This document shows positions 16,863 through 25,435 of a stretch of 58,652 nucleotides of DNA, one piece after another (the stretch's first letter is position 1; the number at the start of each line of letters is the position of its first letter). A program made the translations under genes and the position numbers. Below the pieces are notes generated by a model. It saw only the letters and a program-made list of their open reading frames with translations, ran no database searches and was not told where the DNA came from. Source of the stretch: Lachnospiraceae bacterium (GTDB taxonomy: Bacteria > Bacillota > Clostridia > Lachnospirales > Lachnospiraceae); assembly GCA_009774615.1 (NCBI GenBank), contig VSOC01000015.1, forward strand, positions 1 to 58,652. The letters run 5' to 3'.

Positions 16863-18464
16863 CTATCGATCCCACTTATCACAGAGGGACATAATCTGAT
16901 CCGTAAACTTCGCAAGGTCTTTATTCGCCCCGCCTTCATTATGATGGATAACCCGAAGCAGACGCTCTCCGGCACTGAGCAGGCGCATGTAAACAGAAGT
17001 TGCTTTCTTCTTGGCAATGGTCGTCTTAACCACCGGAATACCTGCTGCTTCACGAATCCAGGCATTCTCTGCCAGATCAAAGATTGACCCGGAAAACGGC
17101 GCAGAAGCCTCCAGATCCATATCCTTCCTTAAACCTTCGGCAAAATAATCGCAGACTGTATCCTGCCCATGCACCATAAATACATGGCTCGGTTTATTCT
17201 TAAACGCGCCGATCCATGCCAGAAGCCCGTCGCGGTCGGCATGGCCGCTGATTCCGTCAATCAGTTCAATATGGGCAACCACGTCGATGGACTCGCCGAA
17301 GATCTTAACCTCTCTTGCACCTTCCAAAAGACTGCGTCCTAAGGTTCCCTCGGCCTGGTATCCGGCAAAAACCACCGAACACTCTTTTCGCCAGAGGTTA
17401 TGCTTTAAATGATGGCGGATACGTCCTGCATCACACATGCCTGCCGCGGAGATAATTACCTTGGGCGTCATATCAAAGTTGATGTTCTTGGACTCTTCAC
17501 TGGTAATGGAAAGCTTAAGCCCGGGAAAGCCAATCGGATTAATCCCCTGACGAACCAGGGCCTTGGTTTCCTCGTCAAAGCACTCCTGCATATTTTCCTT
17601 AAAGACCTGGGTCGCCTCCACGGCAAGCGGACTGTCCACATAGACCTCAAAACCGTCGTGCCCGGTGACCAGGCCGTCTGCCTTAATCTGACGGATAAAA
17701 TATAAAAGTTCCTGGGTACGCCCTACGGCAAAGGCAGGGATAACCACGTTTCCGCCCCGATCTAAAGTCTGCTGAATAATCTTTGCCAGATCCGCCGCGT
17801 AATTCGTGCGTTTCTTGTGGTAGCGATCGCCGTAGGTACATTCCATAATCACGTAATCGGCATCTTCGATATAGGTCGGGTCGCAGATCAGCGGCTTATT
17901 CTTATTCCCGATATCGCCGGAGAATACCAGCTTCTTTTCCACATCCCCTTCCTTTGCCCAGACTTCAATCGAAGCCGACCCCAGTAAATGCCCCGCATCG
18001 GTAAAGCGCACCTTAATATCCTCGTTCAGTTCCATCTGTGCACCGTAAGGACAGGCTTCAATCAGCTTGATTACGCCCAGGGCGTCTTTCATCTCGTAGA
18101 GCGCCGTGGTTTCCTCTTTACCTGCACGTCTGGCCTTCCGGTTTTTCCACTCGGCCTCCATCTCCTGGATGTGGGCACTGTCACGAAGCATAATATCGCA
18201 GAGATCGGCAGTAGCCTCCGTGGCAATAACCCTCCCCCGAAATCCCCGGGCGTAAATATAGGGAAGCATCCCCGCATGGTCAATATGAGCGTGGGTGAGC
18301 AGAACAAAATCAATCTCACTGTAGCTTACCGGCGATTCTACATTCTCATAAAGATTCTGCCCCTGCTTCATCCCGCAGTCAACAAAAAGCTTGGTTGCAC
18401 CGACTTCCAGATAATGACAGCTCCCCGTCACTTCATGATCGGCTCCGATAAATTCTAACTTCAT
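16863..18464 (-). CDS. Beta-CASP metallo-beta-lactamase-fold RNA nuclease
   Basis: The start at 18464 (GAAGGAGGG upstream) gives 533 residues. The zinc motif HAHIDHAG starts at His58, a later metal ligand is in FTDAGHLLGSASIEV, and the beta-CASP motifs follow (VIMECTYGDR, VVIPAFAVGRTQELLYF, SAAGMCDAGRIRHHLK, GYQAEGTLGR). This is the CPSF73-like/YsgA-type MBL exonuclease family that processes RNA in bacteria and archaea. KH domains are absent. The C-terminal 70 residues are basic. It follows spoIVA with a candidate terminator between. Confidence 0.92.
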   Translation of the reverse strand: MKLEFIGADHEVTGSCHYLEVGATKLFVDCGMKQGQNLYENVESPVSYSEIDFVLLTHAHIDHAGMLPYIYARGFRGRVIATEATADLCDIMLRDSAHIQEMEAEWKNRKARRAGKEETTALYEMKDALGVIKLIEACPYGAQMELNEDIKVRFTDAGHLLGSASIEVWAKEGDVEKKLVFSGDIGNKNKPLICDPTYIEDADYVIMECTYGDRYHKKRTNYAADLAKIIQQTLDRGGNVVIPAFAVGRTQELLYFIRQIKADGLVTGHDGFEVYVDSPLAVEATQVFKENMQECFDEETKALVRQGINPIGFPGLKLSITSEESKNINFDMTPKVIISAAGMCDAGRIRHHLKHNLWRKECSVVFAGYQAEGTLGRSLLEGAREVKIFGESIDVVAHIELIDGISGHADRDGLLAWIGAFKNKPSHVFMVHGQDTVCDYFAEGLRKDMDLEASAPFSGSIFDLAENAWIREAAGIPVVKTTIAKKKATSVYMRLLSAGERLLRVIHHNEGGANKDLAKFTDQIMSLCDKWDR

Positions 18465-18550
18465 GAAAACCCTCCTTCGTATTCTTTGGTTCATTTTCCG
18501 CATCTTCACGATAAAATATACAAATTCTTTCTTTATTCTCAGTATAACAT

Positions 18551-18579
18551 AAAACAATTCTTTAGGAAAGGATTAATTG
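18551..18579 (-). terminator. Possible terminator after spoIVA
   Basis: On the minus strand CAATT...CTTT-CCT-AAAG-AATTG forms an imperfect hairpin (18555-18579) followed by TTTTATG. It lies about 20 bp beyond the spoIVA stop. Confidence 0.5.
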
Positions 18580-18597
18580 TCCGTAATTTTCAAAAAA

Positions 18598-20073
18598 TTA
18601 AATAATAATACAGATCATCCCGCCGCTGCTGTCATTGATAATCTTCTGCATGGTATCCTGAAGTTTTATCTGGCTCTCGTCGGTAAGCTGGGAAATCTTT
18701 GCCTGAATCCCGTCGCCCACAATCTGTTCGATAGACTTTCCAAAAATATTGGCATCCCATACCCCGTCGGGATTTTCCCGGCTGCTCTCCTTAATGTAGG
18801 AAATTAAATCCTGAGCCTGCTGCTCGCTCCCGACAATCGGTGCGATTTCCGTCTGGATCTGTGCCCGCAGCATATGGATGGATGGTGCTTCGGCTTTAAT
18901 CTTTACCCCGTATTTATTTCCGTGGCGGATCACCTGCGGCTCATCCAAAAGGATTTCCGATCGCTCCGGCATCACCGCCCCATAGCCTTTAATCCGCACC
19001 TGGCTGATGGCATTTAAGACTTTTTCGTACTCCTTCTGCATCTTTGACAGGCTCTCTAAGGTCTGCATCAGCTGGTATTCTCCTTCGATGGGAAGACCGG
19101 TCACGTCGCTGATAATCTGGTAATAGCAGTTGTCATCCATCACAATATTCATGGAAACACAGCCATTGGCCAGGTTCATCCGATCCATGCGGATTTCCTC
19201 CATAAACTCTGCCTGGACATCCTCCGCTCCGCGGACGACATCCTTCATCTGGCTGACCGAGGAGAGCACCTGTTTTGCGGCTGCAATCACCTGGGCCTTT
19301 ACCGGGTGATCCGCGGGAAGAATTTCCAGCCATTTCGGAATCGAAAAATCCATGCGCACAACCGGGAATTCTTTTAATACTTTTTCCAGCATATGATAAA
19401 TATCTTCTCGCTTTAACTGTTCGCAGTTTACCGGCATCACCGTAACCTTGTACTCTTCTTCCATGGCATCAGCCAGGGCAAGTGTTTCCTCGGAAAACGG
19501 ACGGGCGGAATTTAGGAGCACGATAAAGGGCTTGTGCAGGGCCTTTAATTCCTCGATGGCGGTGTGTTCTGCTTCTATGTAGTTCGGGCGCTTTAAATCC
19601 CCGAAGGAGCCGTCGCAGGTAACGACCACACCAATCGTTGAATGATCGGTGATTACCTTCCTCGTCCCGATTTCCGCTGCCTTGGTAAACGGAATTTCCG
19701 TATCGTACCAGGGCGTTTTCACCATGCGCTCCATATCGTTTTCAATATGGCCTGCTGCCCCCTCAACCATAAAGCCCACACAGTCAATCAGGCGGATTTT
19801 TACCGAGATCCCGTCCCCCAGCTGAATCTGTGCCGCGTCCTTGGGGATGAATTTCGGCTCCGTCGTCATCACTGTCTTTCCGGCGGCGCTCTGGGGAAGT
19901 TCATCCCGGCTTACGTTTCGGTCTGCTTCATTTTCCATGGAGGGAAGAACCAAAAGTTCCATAAAGCGCTTGATAAAGGTTGATTTTCCTGTTCTGACCG
20001 GGCCTACCACACCCAGATAAATTTCTCCTTTCGTGCGGGCTTCCATATCTTTGTATACATGAAAACTATCCAT
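18598..20073 (-). CDS. spoIVA: Stage IV sporulation protein A (spore coat ATPase)
   Basis: A 491-residue protein, practically the Bacillus length (492). It begins MDSFHVYKDMEARTKGEIYL, with Walker A GPVRTGKSTF at 24-33 and IRLIDCVGFMVEGA as the switch region. SpoIVA polymerises with ATP on the outer forespore membrane to form the basement layer of the coat and is needed for cortex formation. The C-terminal end with IIINDSSGGMICIII-type residues is conserved. Its Shine-Dalgarno AAGGGGG lies within the 3' arm of a perfect hairpin, and a sigma-E-like -10 is in the loop. Confidence 0.98.
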   Translation of the reverse strand: MDSFHVYKDMEARTKGEIYLGVVGPVRTGKSTFIKRFMELLVLPSMENEADRNVSRDELPQSAAGKTVMTTEPKFIPKDAAQIQLGDGISVKIRLIDCVGFMVEGAAGHIENDMERMVKTPWYDTEIPFTKAAEIGTRKVITDHSTIGVVVTCDGSFGDLKRPNYIEAEHTAIEELKALHKPFIVLLNSARPFSEETLALADAMEEEYKVTVMPVNCEQLKREDIYHMLEKVLKEFPVVRMDFSIPKWLEILPADHPVKAQVIAAAKQVLSSVSQMKDVVRGAEDVQAEFMEEIRMDRMNLANGCVSMNIVMDDNCYYQIISDVTGLPIEGEYQLMQTLESLSKMQKEYEKVLNAISQVRIKGYGAVMPERSEILLDEPQVIRHGNKYGVKIKAEAPSIHMLRAQIQTEIAPIVGSEQQAQDLISYIKESSRENPDGVWDANIFGKSIEQIVGDGIQAKISQLTDESQIKLQDTMQKIINDSSGGMICIII

Positions 20074-20079
20074 AAAAAT

Positions 20080-20118
20080 ACCCCCTTGCTATGCTGATTA
20101 TAGTATATGCAAGGGGGT
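20080..20118 (-). terminator. 10-bp perfect hairpin: liv terminator overlapping the spoIVA Shine-Dalgarno
   Basis: ACCCCCTTGC (20109-20118 on the minus strand) pairs perfectly with GCAAGGGGGT (20080-20089), with a 19-nt loop, followed by ATTTTT. It lies 17 bp after the livF stop and works on paper as an intrinsic terminator. The 3' arm is also the only good ribosome binding site for spoIVA (start 20073). Confidence 0.8.
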
Positions 20119-20130
20119 TAAGGTTATAGA
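20102..20130 (-). promoter_or_regulatory. Candidate sigma-E promoter of spoIVA
   Basis: Minus-strand CATATACT (20102-20109) matches the sigma-E -10 pattern CATAnnnT, and TCTATAA (20124-20130) lies 14 bp upstream as a -35. Transcription would start near 20095, in the hairpin loop. spoIVA is sigma-E dependent in Bacillus; the assignment here is by pattern only. Confidence 0.5.
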
Positions 20131-20135
20131 CCTCG

Positions 20136-20846
20136 TTATTCACTTAAATATGCCTTCTTCACCGAATCATCATTCATCAGTTCATCGGCATCGCCGGATA
20201 AAACGATGGTTCCGGTTTCCAGAACATAGGCGCGATTGGCGATGGACAGGGCCTTTTTTGCGTTCTGCTCCACCAGAAGAACCGTGGTTCCGTCCTTATT
20301 AATGCTCTGGATAATATCAAAAATCTCATTGACATAGATAGGGGAAAGTCCCATCGACGGCTCATCCATAACAATTAATTTCGGATGGCTCATCAGTGCC
20401 CGTCCCATGGCAAGCATCTGCTGTTCACCGCCGGAGAGCGTACCTGCAGGCTGGTTTTTCCGCTCTTCCAGGCGCGGGAAACGGGCATAGATTTTCTTTA
20501 AGGTTTCTTCCAGTTCATTTTTATCATTTCTTGTATAGGCACCCAGTTTTAAATTCTGTAAAACCGAAAGCTGGGCAAACACCCTCCGGCCTTCCGGCAC
20601 ATGGGCCACACCCATGGAAACCAGCTTATGGCCCGGGATTTTGGTGATATCTTTTCCGTCGTAGACGATTTTTCCCGCCTTTGAGGGAATTAATCCGGTG
20701 ATCGTCTGTAAGGTGGTGGTTTTTCCGGCGCCATTTGCCCCAATCAGGGCAATAACCTCTCCCTGGCTGACTTCAAAGGAGATTCCTTTAATGGCCTGAA
20801 TTACCCCGTAAAAAACTTCAAGGCCGGTAACTTCCAGCAATGCCAT
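20136..20846 (-). CDS. livF: Branched-chain amino acid ABC transporter ATPase LivF
   Basis: A 236-residue ABC ATPase with Walker A GANGAGKTTTLQ, the signature LSGGEQQMLAMGRAL and Walker B LIVMDEPSMGLSP. GLIPSKAGKIVYDGKDIT and AHVPEGRRVF are typical of LivF. It powers uptake of leucine, isoleucine, valine or related amino acids together with LivG, LivM, LivH and LivK. GGAGGAG precedes the ATG, and it lies 11 bp after livG as the last gene of the operon. Confidence 0.96.
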   Translation of the reverse strand: MALLEVTGLEVFYGVIQAIKGISFEVSQGEVIALIGANGAGKTTTLQTITGLIPSKAGKIVYDGKDITKIPGHKLVSMGVAHVPEGRRVFAQLSVLQNLKLGAYTRNDKNELEETLKKIYARFPRLEERKNQPAGTLSGGEQQMLAMGRALMSHPKLIVMDEPSMGLSPIYVNEIFDIIQSINKDGTTVLLVEQNAKKALSIANRAYVLETGTIVLSGDADELMNDDSVKKAYLSE

Positions 20847-20857
20847 AGCTTCTCCTC

Positions 20858-21616
20858 CTATTCTCCCAGGTACGCAGTGATTACCTGCGGGTCGTTTAAT
20901 ACATCGGCGGTATCGCCCTCGGTAAGCACCTGACCGAAGTTTAACACGGTCAGCTTCTCACAGATCCCCGATACCAGCTTCATATCGTGTTCAATCAGCA
21001 AAATTGTCATATCGAAATTATCGCGGACAAAGCGGATAGTATCCATCAGTTCTTTGGTTTCGTTCGGATTCATCCCGGCTGCGGGTTCATCCAGAAGAAG
21101 GAGTTTCGGCTGTGTCGCTAAGGCACGGGCAATCTCTAACTTTCTCTGCTTTCCGTAAGGGAGATTGGAAGCCGTGTAGTCGGCCTCCCCGTCCAAATCA
21201 AACACCTTTAACAATTCCATGGCACGTTCATCCATCTCCTTTTCCACCTTAAAATAACGCGGAAGACGGAATATCCCCTCAATGGTCGAATAGGGATGAT
21301 GGTTGTGCAGCCCGACTTTAACATTATCCAGCACGGAAAGTTCTTTAAACAGACGGATGTTCTGGAAGGTTCGGGCAATCCCGTTCTGGTTGATATCGAT
21401 GGTCTTTTTCCCGGTAATATTTACGCCGTCTAAGTGAATGCTTCCCGTATCCGGCTTATACACCCCGGTTAAAAGATTGAATACGGTGGTCTTCCCGGCA
21501 CCGTTTGGCCCAATCAGACCGTAGAGCTGGCTCTTTTCAATCGTCACATGGAAATCATTCACCGCTTTCAGTCCCCCAAAGGAGATACTTAAATTTTTAA
21601 CTTCCAGCATAGCCAT
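20858..21616 (-). CDS. livG: Branched-chain amino acid ABC transporter ATPase LivG
   Basis: A 252-residue ABC ATPase: Walker A GPNGAGKTTVFN near residue 36, GIARTFQNIRLF typical of LivG, the variant signature LPYGKQRKLEIARAL, and Walker B LLLLDEPAAGMNP. Its Shine-Dalgarno lies inside the end of livM and the start codon immediately follows the livM stop, a sign of tight coupling. It forms a heterodimer with LivF. Confidence 0.96.
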   Translation of the reverse strand: MAMLEVKNLSISFGGLKAVNDFHVTIEKSQLYGLIGPNGAGKTTVFNLLTGVYKPDTGSIHLDGVNITGKKTIDINQNGIARTFQNIRLFKELSVLDNVKVGLHNHHPYSTIEGIFRLPRYFKVEKEMDERAMELLKVFDLDGEADYTASNLPYGKQRKLEIARALATQPKLLLLDEPAAGMNPNETKELMDTIRFVRDNFDMTILLIEHDMKLVSGICEKLTVLNFGQVLTEGDTADVLNDPQVITAYLGE

Positions 21617-22732
21617 TTAAGCCGCCTCCTTTCGGTTTTTCTTCTTTAAGCCGGCAAAGAAACGCTCCCGCATCTCAATTGCCTTGGGTGCCGAGTTAAA
21701 CAGCATCATGGCAATTAAGACAATCGCATAGATCAGCATACGATAGTTGTTTAATCCGCGCAGAAGCTCCGGCAGAGCCGTAAGCACCACGGCGGCAATC
21801 ATCGAACCGCGGATATTTCCAATTCCTCCCAAAACCACAAAGACCAGGATCATAATCGACATATTGTAGCCGAAGTTCTTGGGCGTGGCGGCAAGGCTTG
21901 AAAGGTTGTGCGCATATAAAACCCCGGCAACCCCGGCGATGGACGCCGAAATCGTAAAGGCTAAAAGCTTGTACTTTGTAATATGAATACCGACAGACTC
22001 GGCAGCAATCCGGTTATCGCGGATCGCCATAATCGCCCGGCCCGTGCGGGAATGAATCAGATTTAAGACGATAACCAGGACAATGAGTACCAGGATAATT
22101 CCCACGGTAAAGTTCGACGCTTTGGGCGTTCCGGTAATTCCCTGCGCACCCTTGATAATCACTTCACCGTCGGCACCCATGCCAAGAGAAGCGACATCCT
22201 TCATCGAAAAATGAAGCCCATTGCTGTCCTTTCCCACATAAAAAACATTGATTAAATTCTTAATAATCTCCCCGAAAGCCAGGGTAACAATCGCCAGATA
22301 GTCGCCCTTTAAACGCAGTACCGGGATACCGATAAGAAAACCAAAGACAGCCGCGGTCGCTGCTCCGACAAGAATAGCAATGGCAAAACGAACATTCACA
22401 CTGGGAATTGCCCCTGCCATAGCTTTGGTAAAAAATGCCCCCGAAAACGCACCCACGCACATAAAACCGGCATGCCCCAGGCTTAACTCCCCCAGGATAC
22501 CCACCGTTAAATTTAAAGAAACCGCCAGGATAATATAGGTACAGATGGGAACCAAAAGTCCCTTAAATAAGCTGGTCATATTCCCCGTACTGCTCCAGAT
22601 CTGGATAAATACCCAGAAGGCAATAACGATGGCATAGGTAATCAAATTCTGTACGGTTACTTTATTCTTCGCCGTATTCTTTGTACCGGCTTTTGCACCG
22701 GCTTCTGTTTTTTTTGTCTTCATCCTCCGCAC
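21617..22732 (-). CDS. livM: Branched-chain amino acid ABC transporter permease LivM
   Basis: A 371-residue permease with about nine hydrophobic segments after a Lys/Ala-rich cytosolic tail. The coupling region contains LRLKGDYLAIVTLAFGEII, and GRAIMAIRDNRIAAESVGI and LGGIGNIRGSMIAA follow, all diagnostic of LivM. The first codon is GTG at 22730-22732, directly after the livH stop; an ATG four codons in lies immediately after GGAGG and is less likely. Confidence 0.95.
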   Translation of the reverse strand: MRRMKTKKTEAGAKAGTKNTAKNKVTVQNLITYAIVIAFWVFIQIWSSTGNMTSLFKGLLVPICTYIILAVSLNLTVGILGELSLGHAGFMCVGAFSGAFFTKAMAGAIPSVNVRFAIAILVGAATAAVFGFLIGIPVLRLKGDYLAIVTLAFGEIIKNLINVFYVGKDSNGLHFSMKDVASLGMGADGEVIIKGAQGITGTPKASNFTVGIILVLIVLVIVLNLIHSRTGRAIMAIRDNRIAAESVGIHITKYKLLAFTISASIAGVAGVLYAHNLSSLAATPKNFGYNMSIMILVFVVLGGIGNIRGSMIAAVVLTALPELLRGLNNYRMLIYAIVLIAMMLFNSAPKAIEMRERFFAGLKKKNRKEAA

Positions 22733-23614
22733 CTACACTTTCTCATGAATCTGTTTGCCTAAAATTCCTGTGGGCCGCACCAGAAGCACGATAATCAGCA
22801 CAGAAAATACAATTGCGTCAGATAACTGGGAAGAAATATAGGCTTTCGACAGATTTTCAATCACTCCTAAGATAATTCCCCCAATCATCGCTCCCGGGAT
22901 CGAGCCGATACCGCCGAAAACAGCGGCAACAAATGCCTTAATTCCCGGCATGGAGCCTGTATAGGGTGTAAGCGAGGGATAGGCCGAGCACAAAAGCACG
23001 CCGGCCAGTGCCGCCAGTGCCGAACCGATGGCAAAGGTCACAGCAATCGTCCGGTTGACGTCAATGCCCATCAGGGTTGCCGCACCCTTATCTTCCGAAA
23101 CAGCCAGCATAGCCTGGCCGATTTTTGTCTTGTTAATAAAAGTCGTCAATACCAGCATAATCAAAATACAGGAAATAATCGTAACCAGGGTAACACCCGA
23201 AATAGAAAGCTGCCCGTCGGCAAGCTTTAACGCCGGGATATTGACTACCGAAGTAAACTGCTTGGAATTCGAACCAAAGATCAGCAAAGCTACATTCTGA
23301 AGAAGGTAGCTTACGCCAATCGCCGTAATCAGTACGGCCAGCGGAGATGTACCGCGCAGAGGCTTATAAGCAACCCGTTCAATGGTCACCCCCAGCACCG
23401 TACATACAACGACCGCAGCAAAGATACCGACGATCGGATTCCCTCCCATGGTACTGACCACCGTGAATGTCGTGAAGGCACCCACCATAATAATATCTCC
23501 GTGGGCAAAGTTCAGCATTTTTGCAATACCATAAACCATGGTATATCCCAGAGCAATAATCGCGTAGATGCTGCCAAGGCTGATTCCATTAATCAAATAC
23601 GATAGGAAACTCAT
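22733..23614 (-). CDS. livH: Branched-chain amino acid ABC transporter permease LivH
   Basis: A 293-residue membrane permease beginning MSFLSYLINGISLGSIYAII with GYTMVYGIAKMLNFAHGDI, the standard LivH N-terminus. The coupling segment SEDKGAATLMGIDVNRTIA and AAVFGGIGSIPGAMIGG are present. AAAGGGG precedes the ATG. It is separated from livK by 163 bp with a terminator-like hairpin, which would lower permease expression relative to the binding protein. Confidence 0.95.
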   Translation of the reverse strand: MSFLSYLINGISLGSIYAIIALGYTMVYGIAKMLNFAHGDIIMVGAFTTFTVVSTMGGNPIVGIFAAVVVCTVLGVTIERVAYKPLRGTSPLAVLITAIGVSYLLQNVALLIFGSNSKQFTSVVNIPALKLADGQLSISGVTLVTIISCILIMLVLTTFINKTKIGQAMLAVSEDKGAATLMGIDVNRTIAVTFAIGSALAALAGVLLCSAYPSLTPYTGSMPGIKAFVAAVFGGIGSIPGAMIGGIILGVIENLSKAYISSQLSDAIVFSVLIIVLLVRPTGILGKQIHEKV

Positions 23615-23720
23615 AAATACACCCCTTTATTTTTGTACATTTCTTTGTCTTGGGTTATTTCACCATTTACTTTTCTATATCTTCCATTATCAGATAATGT
23701 ATCGGATAATGCTTTACAAA

Positions 23721-23751
23721 ACAGAGGGCTGTCCAGTGGACACCCCTCCGT
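23721..23751 (-). terminator. Attenuator-like hairpin between livK and livH
   Basis: On the minus strand ACGGAGGG-G-TGTCC pairs with GGACA-G-CCCTCTGT around an ACT loop, followed by TTTTG. A partial terminator here would give the usual excess of binding protein over permease. Confidence 0.7.
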
Positions 23752-23777
23752 TAGAGTGCTTGTTTATATTTTAACAA

Positions 23778-25034
23778 TTACTGCATCTCGTACTTTCCGC
23801 CGACAATCTTTACTGCCTTCGGGTCTTTATTCGGCTCACCGGCCTCATTCCAGGTTGTGCCTGTACCGGTTAAACCGTCAATCGAAATCTGGGTCATCGC
23901 CGGAACCAAAGCATCACAGATAGCAGAGTAATCCATATCCGGGGTAACGGCGGCCTTCTCGGCGGCGGCTGCTACGGCATAAACTGCATCGTAAGCATCT
24001 GCGGCAAACTGGTTCGGGGTTTCGCCGTAAGCGTCTACATACTTGGTTGTAAAGTCCTTAGCATCATCGGCATCAGCGGCAAACGGGGTAAGCAGCATAA
24101 CACCCTCAGCTAAAGAAGTATCAAAGTTTTCTACGGACAGAATACCGTCCATACCGTCCACACCGAAGAAGATCGGTGCAAATTCCTTATCTGCAGCCTG
24201 CTTTAAGATAATGGAAGCTTCCTGATAATAAATCGGTAAGAACACCAGTTCAGCACCGGCTTCCTTAGCCTTGTCAAGCTGTACGGAAAAGTCTGTCTTA
24301 TTATCTGCGGTAAATGCTTCGCTTGCTACAATCTCAATGCCCTGTCCTGCGGCTTCGGAAACGAAGGTTTCGCGGATACCGTCGGAATAAACACTGGAAC
24401 TGTCGTAGATAATTGCAACCTTGGTTGCCATCTTATTCTCGCCGATGTACTTTGCGGAAGCCGTACCCTGATCCGGGTCAGAGAAGCATACACGGAAAGC
24501 ATTCGGGTTCTGTACACACTCAACGGCAGAACCGGATGGGGTGATCTGGAACATATTGTCATTCGCTGTTTCAGCAGCTACGGCAATACATGCACCGGAA
24601 GTTGTGGTTCCGACTAACATCTGCATACCCCAGTCCTTTAAGGTATTATACGCATTCACGCTCTTTTCCGGATCAGCTTCATCATCCTGTGCATTGATCT
24701 CAATCATCGCACCGTTGATACCGCCTGCTGCGTTAATCTCCTCTGCGGCAATCTCCGCACCGTGCTGTACGGCAAGACCATAAGCTGCTGCATCGCCGGT
24801 CAGCGGTCCGATAACGCCAACCTTAAAGCTTCCGCCCTCTCCGGTCGGAGCAGCCGCGCTCTCTTCGCCGCCTTCGGTCGGTTCCTGTGCGTCCGCAGCC
24901 GTTGTTTCCTCGCCAGACGCCGCAGTCGTTGCCGCATCGGCAGCCGAAGTTTCCGGAGTTTCAGAACCTCCGCCGCAAGCCGTTAAAGAAACTGCCATCA
25001 CTGCTGCTAATCCAAGACTTACCACTCTCTTCAT
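23778..25034 (-). CDS. livK: Branched-chain amino acid binding lipoprotein LivK
   Basis: The start at 25034 follows GAGGAGGAA and gives 418 residues. The signal MKRVVSLGLAAVMAVSLTAC has lipobox LTAC with Cys20, then a 35-residue Ala/Thr/Glu linker, then a periplasmic-binding type I domain (FKVGVIGPLTGDAAAYGLAV, QDDEADPEKSVNAYNTL, VGTTTSGACIAVA). It is tethered outside the membrane and delivers amino acids to LivHM. It is the first gene of the operon, behind a consensus promoter. Confidence 0.96.
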   Translation of the reverse strand: MKRVVSLGLAAVMAVSLTACGGGSETPETSAADAATTAASGEETTAADAQEPTEGGEESAAAPTGEGGSFKVGVIGPLTGDAAAYGLAVQHGAEIAAEEINAAGGINGAMIEINAQDDEADPEKSVNAYNTLKDWGMQMLVGTTTSGACIAVAAETANDNMFQITPSGSAVECVQNPNAFRVCFSDPDQGTASAKYIGENKMATKVAIIYDSSSVYSDGIRETFVSEAAGQGIEIVASEAFTADNKTDFSVQLDKAKEAGAELVFLPIYYQEASIILKQAADKEFAPIFFGVDGMDGILSVENFDTSLAEGVMLLTPFAADADDAKDFTTKYVDAYGETPNQFAADAYDAVYAVAAAAEKAAVTPDMDYSAICDALVPAMTQISIDGLTGTGTTWNEAGEPNKDPKAVKIVGGKYEMQ

Positions 25035-25126
25035 AATTAGTTCCTCCTCTTTTTGCTGTAAGCAATTTTGCTCTATGCCCTGCCAGACCGCCAAAACCGT
25101 GGTCTGTCCGACCTAAAGCTTTCCTA

Positions 25127-25155
25127 ATTATAGTTTTTTGAACGAAAATTGTCAA
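25127..25155 (-). promoter_or_regulatory. Consensus sigma-A promoter of the liv operon
   Basis: On the minus strand TTGACA (25150-25155) and TATAAT (25127-25132) are 17 bp apart, a perfect match. The leader of about 85-90 nt contains a CAGACC/GGTCTG inverted repeat and an AGCAA/TTGCT mini-hairpin before the livK ribosome binding site. Confidence 0.88.
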
Positions 25156-25194
25156 CTATTTTTCTGCATAAGAAATCAGAAGAATTTGAGCATG

Positions 25195-25326
25195 GTTACT
25201 GTTCACACGTTCACAGCAACAGGCAAAAATCCATGAAAATCGCCTTCGTCGATGGGATTTTTGCTCACTGGCCCAGTTTAACCTACGGTCAGCGCAGCAA
25301 GTGCGCAGACCTACGTGAACAGTAAC
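25195..25326 (+). repeat. Dispersed palindrome-ended repeat, full copy 1 (132 bp)
   Basis: The ends GTTACTGTTCAC and GTGAACAGTAAC are 12-bp perfect inverted repeats. Inside are a hairpin with GCAAAAATCC/GGATTTTTGC arms around 25222-25264, and a GCGC..GCGC mini-palindrome near 25292-25306. It is about 95% identical to copy 2 at 29249-29372, apart from an 8-bp duplication near the left end (GTTCACAC). It has no coding capacity. It lies between the liv promoter and the gene at 25436. Confidence 0.85.
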
Positions 25327-25406
25327 ACCAGATGATCATTCACCCGCGCAATCACCCGCCATCCGGTTTCGCTGGCTGTAGCTATCCCTTTATTGAAACA
25401 GCCTTT
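25311..25406 (-). pseudogene. Possible 31-codon coding remnant ending in the repeat
   Basis: The minus strand reads 31 codons between TAA (25407-25409) and TAG (25311-25313), including GIATASETGWRVIARVNDHL. The last codons fall in the right inverted repeat. There is no start codon or ribosome binding site. The composition looks protein-like, so this may be a decayed 3' end of a gene; it could also be chance. Confidence 0.25.
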
Positions 25407-25435
25407 TTAGTCTGACTTATCTATCGTTTATTTTC

